A stretch of DNA of 64,000 nt from Kutzneria sp044547355 (lineage in GTDB: Bacteria > Actinomycetota > Actinomycetes > Mycobacteriales > Pseudonocardiaceae), in NCBI RefSeq assembly GCF_044547355.1, contig NZ_JBIUAG010000002.1, forward strand, positions 372,001 to 436,000, in the 5' to 3' direction. Positions 32,762 through 41,500 of the stretch are shown piece after piece (within the stretch, counting starts at the first letter, position 1; every line of letters starts with the position of its first letter). The notes under the pieces were generated by a model. That model made no database searches. It was not told the origin of the DNA and was given only the letters and a program-made list of their open reading frames with translations. The position numbers and the translations under genes were made by a program.

Positions 32762-33774
32762 CGGCACCTCCCTGCCGTCACCGGAATCCCTGGCGTCGTC
32801 CCGCCCGGGGGCGTGGGCGCATCCGTGGTCGCGCCGCACAGGTAGAAGTTCAGCCAGGAGCCGTAGGACGCGGTGCGGCCGATGGCGTCGAGTTTGGTCG
32901 GCAGGGTGGTGAGGAACCGGTCGACCAGGCCCTCGTTGGCGGCGAGGTTGGCGGCGACGCCGCCGAGTTGGGCGATGTCGTCCTTGAGCGGCTGGCGGCC
33001 CTGCTGGAGCAGACCGCTGGTGGCGTCGGCAAGACCGGACAGCCCGCTGACGGCGTCGCCGAGCGAGGTGCGGTCGGCGGCGAGGCCGGAGACGAGTTGC
33101 TGGGTGGTGGACACGAGCGCCGAGAGCTGGTCGTCGTGGGAGTTCACCTGGGCCAGCACGGAGTTCAGGTGATCGACGACCTGGCCGATCACCTGATCCC
33201 GTTGGGCCAGCGTGGAAGTCAGGGATGCGGTGTGGGCCAGCAGGTCCTCGACGGCGCCGCCCTCGCCCTGCAACACCTGCACGATCTCGCCGGCCATCTG
33301 GTTGACGTCGCCGGGCGACAAGGCCCGCAGCAGCGGCTTGAACCCGTTGAGCAGGGCGGTCAGGTCCAGGGCCGGGGAGGTGCGGTCGAGCGGAATCCGG
33401 CCACCCGGCGGCAGCAGCTGGTTGGGGTCGCCGCCGCCCTCGCCGAGGGAGATGTAGCGCTGCCCGACCAGGTTCCGGTACTTGATCGCGGCGGTGGTCG
33501 ACGCGGGCAGCGGATGGTCCCGCTCGACCGTGAACTCGACCTCGGCGACCCGCTGCTCGGCGACGGCGATCCGCGCCACCTGCCCGACCTTCACGCCGGC
33601 GATCCGCACGTCGTCGCCAACGGTGAGCGCGATGGCGTTACTGAACTGTGCGGTATAGTTCACCGTGTCCCCCGTGCCGGGACTGGCAATGGCGATCGCC
33701 AGCGCCACCGTGGCCACCACGGTGACCACCACAAACACCACCCCCTTCACCAACGCCACCCTCACCCCCACCAC
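32758..33774 (-). CDS. mceB: MCE family protein, MceB position
   Basis: A 338-residue Mce subunit: membrane anchor (about 8-30), MlaD domain (38-118, DVRIAGVKVGQVARI) and a helical domain ending with a cysteine pair. Several in-frame GTG codons near 33774 make the exact start uncertain by a few residues. Unlike most junctions in this operon, it does not overlap mceA; a dispersed repeat occupies the 52-base gap. Confidence 0.9.
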   Translation of the reverse strand: MVGVRVALVKGVVFVVVTVVATVALAIAIASPGTGDTVNYTAQFSNAIALTVGDDVRIAGVKVGQVARIAVAEQRVAEVEFTVERDHPLPASTTAAIKYRNLVGQRYISLGEGGGDPNQLLPPGGRIPLDRTSPALDLTALLNGFKPLLRALSPGDVNQMAGEIVQVLQGEGGAVEDLLAHTASLTSTLAQRDQVIGQVVDHLNSVLAQVNSHDDQLSALVSTTQQLVSGLAADRTSLGDAVSGLSGLADATSGLLQQGRQPLKDDIAQLGGVAANLAANEGLVDRFLTTLPTKLDAIGRTASYGSWLNFYLCGATTDAPTPPGGTTPGIPVTAGRCR

Positions 33775-33778
33775 CCCC

Positions 33779-33836
33779 GCGAGTCCCGCTTAGCGACACA
33801 CCGAATGCACGTTTCCGGCAGAAAGTTCATTCGACC
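33779..33836 (+). repeat. Dispersed intergenic repeat R1, copy 2 (inside the mce operon)
   Basis: The copy shares GCGAGTC, ACCGAATGC, GTTTCCGGCA and ATTCGACC with copy 1. It fills the mceA/mceB gap and its right end supplies the mceA stop codon (33827-33829) and last codons, so the repeat is fused to the mceA 3' end. Confidence 0.75.
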
Positions 33837-34972
33837 GTCACCTCCGCGCCCCGGTAGAGCGGCCCGACGAGGACGCTGCCCCAGCTGGGCATCTCCTTGC
33901 CCAGCAGCGCGCCGATGAAGTCGTTCTCCTGCGCCGAGTTCGGCGCGGCGGTGACCGGGTAGCAGGCCGGTCCGCCACGGTCGTCGTAGACCGGATTGTC
34001 CTTGCCGGGCACGTATTTCCCCCTTGCCGGCTCGACGTTCACCGTGACGTGCAGGCCGGGCTCGTTGGTGCCCTTGCCCAGCACCTTGTCCATCTCGGGC
34101 GCGAACGCGGTGAGGGCTCGCAGCATGCACGGGTACTCGGGCGAGTACCGGGCCAGCAGGCTGAGGGTCGGCACGCTGGCGGCGGAGAGCCGGATGATGT
34201 TGTCCCCGTTGCGTTGCAGGAACGTGGCGAGGTCCTGGGAGCCGGTGGTGAGGTTCTGGAACAGGCTGACCAGGTTGGCCCGCTGGTCGGCGACGGTGCG
34301 GCTGGTTGTGGTGAGATCCGACAGCGCCTGCACGACATCGGGCGCGATGCGGCTGTAGTTGTCGGTGACCTGGGCCAGTTCCCGCAGGCCGGCGGTGAAC
34401 TCGTCGAGATGCGGCGTGAACTGGTCGACGTCGCTGCCGAGCCAGGTGAGGGTCTGGCCGAGCGCCGCGCCGCGCCCGGCCAGAGCCCCGGCCAGAGTGC
34501 TCAAAATGGAGGACAACTTCTGTGGCTGCACGGACTGGAGCATCGGCATCAGGTCCCCGACCACCTGCTCCACCTCGACCGCCGCCGCCGAGCGGTCCTG
34601 TCCGATCACGTCCCCGCCGGCCAGGTGAGGGCCGGCTTTTCCTTGCGGGGCAACGAGGTCCACGTAGCGTTCGCCGAACAAGGTCTTGGGCAGCAGGCGC
34701 GCGGAGACGTCCCGGGGGATCTGGTCGATCAGGTCCGGCCGCATGGCCAGGCCCAGCTCGGCCCCGGATCCGTTGGTGCGAATGTCCCGGACCTCGCCCA
34801 CCACCACGCCGCGCAGCTTCACCTCGGCGTCCGGGTGGAGCTGGTTTCCGACGTGGTCGGTGCGCAGCGTCACCATCGCCACCGGCGTGAAGTCCTTGCG
34901 GTACACGGCGACCGCCAGCGCCACCACCAGGGCCATGATCGCCAGGTAGACCAGGCCGAACAGCCGCTTCAT
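33827..34972 (-). CDS. mceA: MCE family protein, MceA position
   Basis: A 381-residue Mce subunit: membrane anchor at about 5-23 (LVYLAIMALVVALAVAVY), MlaD domain (about 33-115, EVKLRGVVVGEVRDI), and a helical domain of the type that follows in MceA proteins, ending in a less ordered tail with a cysteine. The ATG overlaps the yrbEB stop by 4 bases. The last codons lie in a dispersed repeat, so the C-terminus may have been altered by its insertion. Confidence 0.9.
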   Translation of the reverse strand: MKRLFGLVYLAIMALVVALAVAVYRKDFTPVAMVTLRTDHVGNQLHPDAEVKLRGVVVGEVRDIRTNGSGAELGLAMRPDLIDQIPRDVSARLLPKTLFGERYVDLVAPQGKAGPHLAGGDVIGQDRSAAAVEVEQVVGDLMPMLQSVQPQKLSSILSTLAGALAGRGAALGQTLTWLGSDVDQFTPHLDEFTAGLRELAQVTDNYSRIAPDVVQALSDLTTTSRTVADQRANLVSLFQNLTTGSQDLATFLQRNGDNIIRLSAASVPTLSLLARYSPEYPCMLRALTAFAPEMDKVLGKGTNEPGLHVTVNVEPARGKYVPGKDNPVYDDRGGPACYPVTAAPNSAQENDFIGALLGKEMPSWGSVLVGPLYRGAEVTVE

Positions 34973-35754
34973 CCCGCCACCTTCACCGTGGTGGTGGCGC
35001 CCCAGATGGCCAGGCTCAGGAAGAAGTCCAGCATGCTGACCGCGACGATGGTCGTGCGCACGGCCTTCCCGACCGCGATGCCCACCCCGGCCGGGCCGCC
35101 GGTCGCGCGGTAGCCGAAGTAGCAGTGCACCAGCATCACGACCACGCTGAACACCAGCACCTTGCCGAACGAGTACAGAACGTCGTTGGGCGGCAGGAAC
35201 AAACCGAAGTAGTGGTCGTAGGTGCCGGCCGACTGGCCGTAGAACACCACGGTGATCTCTCGGGACGCCAGGTACGAGCACAGCAACCCGATGGCGTACA
35301 GGGGAACCACCGCGACGAAGCCGGCCACCACCCTGGTGCTGACCAGATACGGCAGGCTGCGCACGGCGATGACCTCCAACGCGTCGACCTCCTCGGCGAT
35401 CCGCATCGCCCCCAGCTGGGCCGTGAAGCCGGAGCCGACCGTGGCCGACAACGCCAGGCCGGCCACCAGCGGAGCGATCTCCCTGGTGTTGAAGTAGGCC
35501 GACATGAAGCCGGAGAACGCCGCCACCCCGATCTGGTTCAGCGCCGAATACCCTTGCAAGCCGACGACAACGCCGGTGAACACGGTCATGCCGACCATCA
35601 CGCCGACCGTGCCGCCGATCACCGCCAGGGCGCCCGAGCCGAAGCCGACCTCGGCCAGCAGGCGGACGACCTCCTTGAAGTAGCGCCGGATCGCGAACGG
35701 GACCGCGGCCAGGGCCCGCAGGAAGAACAGCAGCTGATCGCCGAGCGCCTCCAT
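34969..35754 (-). CDS. yrbEB: MlaE/YrbE-type permease, second (YrbEB)
   Basis: A 261-residue integral membrane protein of the MlaE family with about five membrane segments. It shows the family's GSGFTAQLGAMRIAEEVDALEV loop, which contacts the ATPase. With YrbEA it forms the membrane core of the Mce lipid importer. The start and the YrbEA stop overlap by one base. The cognate ATPase (MceG/Mkl) is not in this window. Confidence 0.92.
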   Translation of the reverse strand: MEALGDQLLFFLRALAAVPFAIRRYFKEVVRLLAEVGFGSGALAVIGGTVGVMVGMTVFTGVVVGLQGYSALNQIGVAAFSGFMSAYFNTREIAPLVAGLALSATVGSGFTAQLGAMRIAEEVDALEVIAVRSLPYLVSTRVVAGFVAVVPLYAIGLLCSYLASREITVVFYGQSAGTYDHYFGLFLPPNDVLYSFGKVLVFSVVVMLVHCYFGYRATGGPAGVGIAVGKAVRTTIVAVSMLDFFLSLAIWGATTTVKVAG

Positions 35755-36503
35755 CACATTCCCTTCGACGGCACGATCCGCAGGTACACCGCGGTGATCA
35801 CGGCGTTGACCAGGAACAGCAGCAGGAACGTGATCACCACCGACTGGTTGACCGCGTCGCCCACACCCTTGGGGCCGCCCTTGGGGTGCAGGCCGCGGTA
35901 GGACGCCACCACGCCGGCCAGGAAACCGAAGATCATCGCCTTCAGCTCGCTCACCCACAGGTCCGGCAACTGGGCCAGGGCCGCGAAGCTGGCCACGTAC
36001 GCGCCGGGCGTGCCGCCCTGCATGATCACGTTGAAGAAGTAGCCCCCGGCCACCCCGACCACGCTCACCAAGCCGTTGAGCAGCACCGCCACCGAGGTCG
36101 CGGCCAGCACCCTCGGCACCACCAGCCGGTGGATCGGCGAGACCCCCAGCACCGCCATGGCGTCGATCTCCTCGCGGATCGTCCGCGAGCCCAGGTCCGC
36201 GCAGATCGCCGAGCCGCCCGCGCCCGCGATGATCAGCGTCGTCACGATCGGGCTGGCCTGCTGGATGATCGCCAGCACGCTGGCCGCGCCGTCGAAGGAC
36301 TCCGCGCCGATCTGCGAGGTCAGCGAGCCCAGCTCCAGGCCGATCACCGCGCCGAACGGGATCGACACCAGCATCGAGGGCAGGATGGAAACGCTGGCCA
36401 CGAACCAGAACTGCTCGACCAGCTCCCGGCCCTGGAACGGCCGCCGCAGCAGCTGGCGGAGAACTTCCAGGCCCAGCGCGAACATCTGGCCCACGGCGGT
36501 CAT
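35754..36503 (-). CDS. yrbEA: MlaE/YrbE-type permease, first (YrbEA)
   Basis: A 249-residue MlaE-family permease. The conserved cytoplasmic loop reads GSAICADLGSRTIREEIDAM. The ATG at 36503 overlaps the stop of the secreted-protein gene by 4 bases, which links that gene to the transporter operon. It pairs with YrbEB and the missing ATPase. Confidence 0.92.
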   Translation of the reverse strand: MTAVGQMFALGLEVLRQLLRRPFQGRELVEQFWFVASVSILPSMLVSIPFGAVIGLELGSLTSQIGAESFDGAASVLAIIQQASPIVTTLIIAGAGGSAICADLGSRTIREEIDAMAVLGVSPIHRLVVPRVLAATSVAVLLNGLVSVVGVAGGYFFNVIMQGGTPGAYVASFAALAQLPDLWVSELKAMIFGFLAGVVASYRGLHPKGGPKGVGDAVNQSVVITFLLLFLVNAVITAVYLRIVPSKGM

Positions 36504-37201
36504 CGCGGGGCCACGCAGGTCGCCGTGCCGCCGCACAGGAACGTCAGCGTCGTCCGCAAGGTGTTGCCCGGCCCGGACACCAGGCCGGTGAACAGCGGGT
36601 CGAGGTTCTCGGTGACGCCGCAGTGGCGGAACGGGGGGATGGTGAACGTGCCGGAGATCGTGCCGGTCGACAGCGGGCTGAGGAACGGGCCGCTCTGCAC
36701 GATCACCGCCTCGTCGCTGCGGCAGTTCGGGCCGACGTTCAGCGCCACGCCGTGCACCTTGGCGTTGGTCAGCGCGAACGCCGCGTGGATGGTCGCGGTG
36801 AGGGTTCCGTTCAGCAGCACCGATCGCACCGACGCGGTCGGCACGACCGTGATCGTCGCCGTGGCCGGCATGAAGCCGAAGGTGACGAAGTAGCTGTCCG
36901 CTGGCGGCAGCGCGAGGTCGCCGGTGATCTCCACCCGCAGCGGGTTGCTGCCCGGCACGATCACGAACTGCCCGTCCAGCCGGCCCGGCCCGATGACCAG
37001 GTCGGAGCCCAGCTTGGCCACCCGTGTTGTCGTGTCAACGCGATAGTGCACCGGCGTCGGCGGGTTGTCGGCCGGCTGCGCGCCCGCCGACGGCGGCGCC
37101 GCCCCGCCGGCCGCCGGCGGCGTCGGCGCCGCGTTCGCCGACGTTCCCGCGCCGATCGCGCAGCCGATCAGGACCGCGATCGCCCACCACCGCTTGGCCA
37201 T
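36500..37201 (-). CDS. Secreted protein, first gene of the mce operon
   Basis: A 233-residue protein with a clear Sec signal peptide (cleavage near ANAAP, residue 24-25), a Pro/Ala-rich linker and a beta-rich domain. That domain is similar to the C-terminal domain of the secreted protein at 40200-41432: both have VTFGFMP or AMFGFLP, a conserved Cys pair, SGTF or SGSY, and a GPGNT near the end. Its stop overlaps the yrbEA ATG by 4 bases, so it is co-translated with the transporter. It may be a secreted partner of the Mce system; no function is known. Confidence 0.85.
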   Translation of the reverse strand: MAKRWWAIAVLIGCAIGAGTSANAAPTPPAAGGAAPPSAGAQPADNPPTPVHYRVDTTTRVAKLGSDLVIGPGRLDGQFVIVPGSNPLRVEITGDLALPPADSYFVTFGFMPATATITVVPTASVRSVLLNGTLTATIHAAFALTNAKVHGVALNVGPNCRSDEAVIVQSGPFLSPLSTGTISGTFTIPPFRHCGVTENLDPLFTGLVSGPGNTLRTTLTFLCGGTATCVAPR

Positions 37202-37239
37202 GAATTCCCCATCGCGCCGAGAATTGCCTGCCGGCGGAC

Positions 37240-37255
37240 GCTACCCACGGGTAGC
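37240..37255. promoter_or_regulatory. Operator-like dyad upstream of the mce operon
   Basis: GCTACCC-AC-GGGTAGC is a perfect 7-base dyad with a 2-base centre, 38 bases before the first gene of the mce operon. It shares arms and centre with the dyad before fadD. The surrounding gap 37202-37493 (292 bases) otherwise holds no clear element. Confidence 0.55.
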
Positions 37256-37493
37256 CCACGTCACAAGGAAAAGCCCACACCGACGGGGAAGTTGTCAACG
37301 ACGCACAAATTCCACGAGGCGACCATTGCGCCGAACCGACAAAGCGGAAGACGAATGAAGGCCAAGCCGGGAGAAGACGCAGTCACCACCCCGGGGCTCC
37401 AGCGAAACCACCGCACGACACCACCTGGGTTGGTCGGGCCGGGCGACCGCGCGGCACACAACCACGTCCTGCCGTCGAGCGAGGGGCCGCCGG

Positions 37494-37988
37494 TCAGCAC
37501 CCCTCGGCCTTGGCGAAGGCGCGGTCGAGGTCGGCGTTCTGGCGGAGGGTGGCCATGGGGTTGCCGGCGTCGGTCAGGCCGACCATCCCCGTGCTGACGT
37601 CGGCGACGGCCTGCTGGAGGGAGGCGCCGTCGTCGGGCGGCACCTGGGCGATGCGGGATCTGGCCTGCCGCAGGGACTGCTGGGCGGAGTCGATGGTGGC
37701 GAGGGCCTTGGCCACGGCCGAGGAGCCGTCGGGCACGGGCGGCGGGCCGGCGGCGCGGATGGCGGTGGCCTCCCGAGTCAGGTCGGAGTACAGGCCGTCC
37801 AGGAAGGAGGCGAGGTCGGCCGGGGTCTGCTGCGGGGCCGCGGTGATCGACGGCGTGGCCTGGCAAACGCTTGCGGCCCAGGCGATGGCCGGCGCGTCGG
37901 GGTCGGGGGCGGGCGGCGGCGAGCCGCAGGCGGCGACCAGAAGCAGGCCGAGAAGCGGGGCGAGGCGAGCGCGGGTGAGGCGAATCAT
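37494..37988 (-). CDS. Small lipoprotein of unknown function
   Basis: A 164-residue protein with a basic N-terminus, a hydrophobic stretch and the lipobox LVAAC, so lipidated at about Cys21. The mature part is helical, with two other cysteines, one at the very C-terminus. No domain is recognised. The ATG at 37988 gives a normal signal peptide although no strong ribosome-binding site precedes it. It reads in the same direction as the mce operon, 292 bases ahead of that operon's first gene. Confidence 0.75.
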   Translation of the reverse strand: MIRLTRARLAPLLGLLLVAACGSPPPAPDPDAPAIAWAASVCQATPSITAAPQQTPADLASFLDGLYSDLTREATAIRAAGPPPVPDGSSAVAKALATIDSAQQSLRQARSRIAQVPPDDGASLQQAVADVSTGMVGLTDAGNPMATLRQNADLDRAFAKAEGC

Positions 37989-38072
37989 GCGGGGAGGGTC
38001 GACCCGCGCCGGCACGGGCGACAAGGAGCGCCGCGGAATTTGTCATGGACGGATAGTCCGCGGGGGAAATCG

Positions 38073-39242
38073 CTAACCGATGGACGTGAGAACGCCGTTG
38101 CGGGACCCGACGATGAGGTGGCCGTCGGCGGAGAGGGCGGGATAGGAGTCGACGGGGGCATGGAGATCGACGTCGAACAGCACCGTGCCGGCGGGGGAAA
38201 GACCGAAGACGTGGCCGGCCTGGTTGGCGTAGTAGAGCCGGTAGGAACGATCCAGGATGGTGGAGCTCCAGATCTCCTGGCCGTCGACCTTGTACGAGGT
38301 GACGACCTTGCCGGTGGCGACGTCGAAGGCGGTGACCGTGCCGCCGTGGTCGCCGACGTAGGCGAGCCCGCTGGCGGTGACGGAAGGGGAGGAGTAGGTG
38401 ATGAACCGGCGAGCGTTCCAGGCCGGGGAGCCGTCGGGGTGGTAGGCCCACTCGCGGGAGCCGTTGGTGCCCAACAACACCGTGCCGTCGGGAGCCAGCC
38501 CGGCCGACACCTCGGTGATGTCGTCCTGGGGGTCGCGGCGCCACAGGACTGTGCCGTCGGAGGAGACGGCGGAGAGGCCGGCGTCGGCGGTGGTGTAGAT
38601 CCGTGAGCCGTCGGTGACGACGGAGCCGTAAGAGACCTGCCCGACAGACACCGTCCACAGTAGACTATGTGCGGCAACGTCGATGGCGGTGACGTGCCCG
38701 GCCAGGTCGCCGACGTAGATCCGTTGGCCGTCAACGGAAGCGGGCGAGGTCGGCGCCCCCGGCAGAACCACCGACCACAGCAGCCGACCGGACGGGGACA
38801 GCACCAGCAGCCGAGGGCCGGGTGGTGCGAACACGATGTCGCCGTCGGGCAACACCAGCGACGACACGGAAAGGTCGCCGCCGCCGGTGTATCCGGAGTC
38901 GTAGGTCCACCGATCCTGGCCGGTGGCCGGATCGATGGCATGCAGCACGCCGGCCGACGACGAGGCGTAGATGGTTCCGTCGGCCCCGATGACCGGGCCG
39001 GGTGTCACCGCCCCTTCGAGATCACGCTGCCACCGCACGGTTCCCGACACAGGACCGTCCGATGTGGACGATCCGCTGTGCCGGGCGTCGCGCAACGCGG
39101 CCGGCCACGCCGACCACGTCGAGACGCCCGGCGACGACGACGGCGCGGTGGCCGACGGCGACACCGTGGCCACCGGGGCAGCCACCGAGGCGGAGCAGCC
39201 GCCGACGAGCAGCAAACCCATGGCCAGCAGCAACTTCCGCAC
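38073..39242 (-). CDS. Lipoprotein with PQQ-like beta-propeller repeats
   Basis: A 389-residue protein with lipoprotein signal (lipobox LVGGC, about Cys16), a Ser/Thr/Pro linker to about residue 45 and then repeats of the PQQ/BamB type (for example GTIYASSSAGVLHAIDPATGQDRW and YVGDLAGHVTAIDVAAHSLLW), expected to fold into a beta-propeller. Such proteins act as envelope scaffolds or extracellular binders; no quinone-binding residues are evident. GGTGGAG precedes the GTG at 39242. It is upstream of, and in line with, the small lipoprotein gene. Confidence 0.85.
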   Translation of the reverse strand: MRKLLLAMGLLLVGGCSASVAAPVATVSPSATAPSSSPGVSTWSAWPAALRDARHSGSSTSDGPVSGTVRWQRDLEGAVTPGPVIGADGTIYASSSAGVLHAIDPATGQDRWTYDSGYTGGGDLSVSSLVLPDGDIVFAPPGPRLLVLSPSGRLLWSVVLPGAPTSPASVDGQRIYVGDLAGHVTAIDVAAHSLLWTVSVGQVSYGSVVTDGSRIYTTADAGLSAVSSDGTVLWRRDPQDDITEVSAGLAPDGTVLLGTNGSREWAYHPDGSPAWNARRFITYSSPSVTASGLAYVGDHGGTVTAFDVATGKVVTSYKVDGQEIWSSTILDRSYRLYYANQAGHVFGLSPAGTVLFDVDLHAPVDSYPALSADGHLIVGSRNGVLTSIG

Positions 39243-39292
39243 GACTCCACCCTAACCACGGGCGGGCCGGGAAGATCCTTACGGAAGTCTGA

Positions 39293-40039
39293 CTACGAGA
39301 AGTGCGTCCGAGGCCGCTCCAGCTCCACCCCGTCCACGAACACGTCCACCTTCTCGTTGTAGAAGGCGATCATCCCGGCGATCGGCAGCAGCTGCCGGGT
39401 CGGGAAGTCGTAGCACCAGGCCAGATCGGCGTGCACGGTGTCGCCGCTGCGCACCGACCAGTACCCGGTGGTCCGCCCCTTGTACGGGCAGGCGGTCTCG
39501 GTCGCCGACGGCGCCAGCCGGGAGAAGTCGACCTCGGTGCGGTTGAGGTAGTAACGGGTCGGCAGCCCGGTCTCGAACACCAGCACCGGCGAGGAGGACT
39601 CGGCCAGCACCAGCCCGTCCAGCTCCACCCGGACGGTCCGGGTGGAACGCAGCGCGTCGACCCGCGTGTACGGGTTGCGCGGGTGGACGAAGATCTCCTC
39701 GTCCTCCTCGAACCAGGAATCCAAGGCGTCCCAGTCGAACTTGACCAGGCCGTCCTCGAACACCCGGACAGTGCTCGGCTTGCGCACCTCGTCCACCCGC
39801 AGTCCGTGCCGGCGGGCGGGACCGTGGCGCAGGTGCTGCACGTGGTCCTCGTCGACCAGCACGTCCGGGTCGATGTCGGCGACGGGGATGTAGTACTGCG
39901 GATAGAAAGGCCATTCCCAGACGTAGCGGGCGTTGGTCGTGTCGAAGACGGTCCGGCCGCCCAGCACTCCCCGCACGCGGCGGGGCGCCGGCTCGCTGTG
40001 GCCGGCCGGCACGGGCGCTTCGGGATAGTCACGCGTCAC
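39293..40039 (-). CDS. DUF427 domain protein
   Basis: A 248-residue protein with two DUF427 units: one near residues 20-110 (RVRGVLGGRTVFDTTNARYVWE) and one at about 135-235 (VRVELDGLVLAESSSPVLVFE ... CPYKGRTTGYWSV ... AWCYDFPT). The second keeps the conserved aromatic and Tyr-Lys-Gly residues. Members are widespread in actinomycetes and fungi and have no established function. It is divergent from the DUF6801-type gene, across about 160 bases holding a small hairpin at 40115-40132. Confidence 0.88.
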   Translation of the reverse strand: MTRDYPEAPVPAGHSEPAPRRVRGVLGGRTVFDTTNARYVWEWPFYPQYYIPVADIDPDVLVDEDHVQHLRHGPARRHGLRVDEVRKPSTVRVFEDGLVKFDWDALDSWFEEDEEIFVHPRNPYTRVDALRSTRTVRVELDGLVLAESSSPVLVFETGLPTRYYLNRTEVDFSRLAPSATETACPYKGRTTGYWSVRSGDTVHADLAWCYDFPTRQLLPIAGMIAFYNEKVDVFVDGVELERPRTHFS

Positions 40040-40114
40040 GGCTTCGAGCCTAGGTTCTTGTCACGAAGCGAGCAATTCCCCCCGAGCCGAATCTGTCATG
40101 GAACCGCAAGTTTT

Positions 40115-40132
40115 CCGGGCCTTCTTGCCCGG
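40115..40132. promoter_or_regulatory. Small hairpin between DUF427 and DUF6801-type genes
   Basis: CCGGGC (40115-40120) and GCCCGG (40127-40132) are perfect arms around CTTCTT in the 160-base divergent promoter region. It could be an operator or a leader hairpin. Confidence 0.3.
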
Positions 40133-40199
40133 CGGTAAGGGCCTCATTAACTTCGGCCGGCAAACAGGTTCCCTTCTGCGACACGAAAGAAGGACAGCT

Positions 40200-41432
40200 G
40201 TGAATCATCGAACATTGGGGGCGGCCACGGCGGCCGCGCTGGTGCTGACCGGCCTGGCCGTCGGGGCCGGCGTGTCGGCGGCGGCGTCCACCGCGGTGGA
40301 CAAGACGCTGACGTTCACCTGTCCCTTCCCGCTGATCGGCAACCAGGTGCTGTCGGTGCGGATCCGGGCCACCATGTCCACTCCGGCCACGGTCGGCGGC
40401 GACCTGGTGACAACCGACTTCTCGGCCACCGCAACGGTTCCGCCCACCGCGACCCAGGGTCTGCAACTGGTCGGGGCGACCACGATCGAGGGCACCGCGA
40501 AGGCCGGCGTCACCCTGAACGAGGCCGGCACACCCATCGACATCACCATTCCCGGCCTGACCATCCCGTCCACGCCGGTGCCGGCCTCCGGCTCGTTCGA
40601 CACGGTGGCCTCCGGCCCGGTGCCGACGGCGACGATCACCAAGGCCGGCGCCACAACCGTGAGCGTGGGCGGCTTTTCCACCACGCTGACGCCGAAGAAG
40701 GCCGACGGCACGCCGACCGGCCTGGGCACCTTCACCTCCGACTGCACCCTGGACCCGGGCCAGGACGCGCAGCTGATCAGCTTCCAGGTGTCCGACGGCC
40801 CGCCGCCGACCACCACCACGACCACGCCGCCCCCGACGACGACCACCACGACAACTCCGCCGCCCACAACGACAACCACCACCGCACCGCCGACGACGAC
40901 CACGACGTCGGCCCCGGGCGGCATCACCTACAGCTACGGCATCATCGGCCACTCGGTGATCAAGAAGCTGCACGGCACCGTCCCGATCAACGGCGGCATC
41001 ACCGCGAAACTGGACCTGGGCACCGGAAAGTACGACGCCGACCTGGCCCTGGCCCCGACCACGGCCACGTTCGCCATGTTCGGCTTCCTGCCGGTCACCA
41101 CGAGGATCGCCTTCCAGCCCGAGGGCAAGACCACCGGCGCCGTCACCAACGGCGCGCTGGACGCGACCTCCCGGCTGACCGTCAAGATGCCGCGGATCAG
41201 CGTGTTCGGGCTGCCCATCAGCCGGTCCAAGTCCTGTGGCGCCAGCAAGCCCTCGGTGGTCAAGATGGTCTCCGGCCCCGGCTTCGACGTGCTCAAGGGC
41301 GGCACGCTGTCGGGCAGCTACGCCCTCGCCCCGCTCACCGGCTGCGGCCCGTTCACCGGCTTCATCAGCGCCCTGGCCACCGGCCCCGGCAACACCATCG
41401 ACCTCACCCTGGCCCCCACCCCCGCGCACTGA
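40200..41432 (+). CDS. Secreted DUF6801-type protein with a second beta-rich domain
   Basis: A 410-residue exported protein. A signal peptide (about 1-30) precedes a DUF6801-like domain (about 33-195: TLTFTCPFPLIGNQVLSV to FTSDCTLDP, one Cys pair). A Pro/Thr linker of about 40 residues follows, then a C-terminal domain similar to the mature part of the mce-linked secreted protein at 36500-37201, with its own Cys pair. AAGGA stands before the GTG at 40200. Its location suggests a surface or cell-wall role; the binding target is unknown. A 27-bp hairpin lies 5 bases after the stop. Confidence 0.85.
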   Translation: MNHRTLGAATAAALVLTGLAVGAGVSAAASTAVDKTLTFTCPFPLIGNQVLSVRIRATMSTPATVGGDLVTTDFSATATVPPTATQGLQLVGATTIEGTAKAGVTLNEAGTPIDITIPGLTIPSTPVPASGSFDTVASGPVPTATITKAGATTVSVGGFSTTLTPKKADGTPTGLGTFTSDCTLDPGQDAQLISFQVSDGPPPTTTTTTPPPTTTTTTTPPPTTTTTTAPPTTTTTSAPGGITYSYGIIGHSVIKKLHGTVPINGGITAKLDLGTGKYDADLALAPTTATFAMFGFLPVTTRIAFQPEGKTTGAVTNGALDATSRLTVKMPRISVFGLPISRSKSCGASKPSVVKMVSGPGFDVLKGGTLSGSYALAPLTGCGPFTGFISALATGPGNTIDLTLAPTPAH

Positions 41433-41436
41433 CCGA

Positions 41437-41491
41437 TGTCATGAAGGGCCCCTTCCTGACGTTGAACGTCAGGAAGGGGCCCTTCATGACA
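41437..41491. repeat. Hairpin family H1, copy 2
   Basis: Perfect 27-base arms (41437-41463 and 41465-41491) around a single base, with the same core as the copy at 28720-28772. Here it follows the DUF6801-type gene directly and probably acts as its terminator. Confidence 0.85.
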
Positions 41492-41500
41492 ACAAAAATC

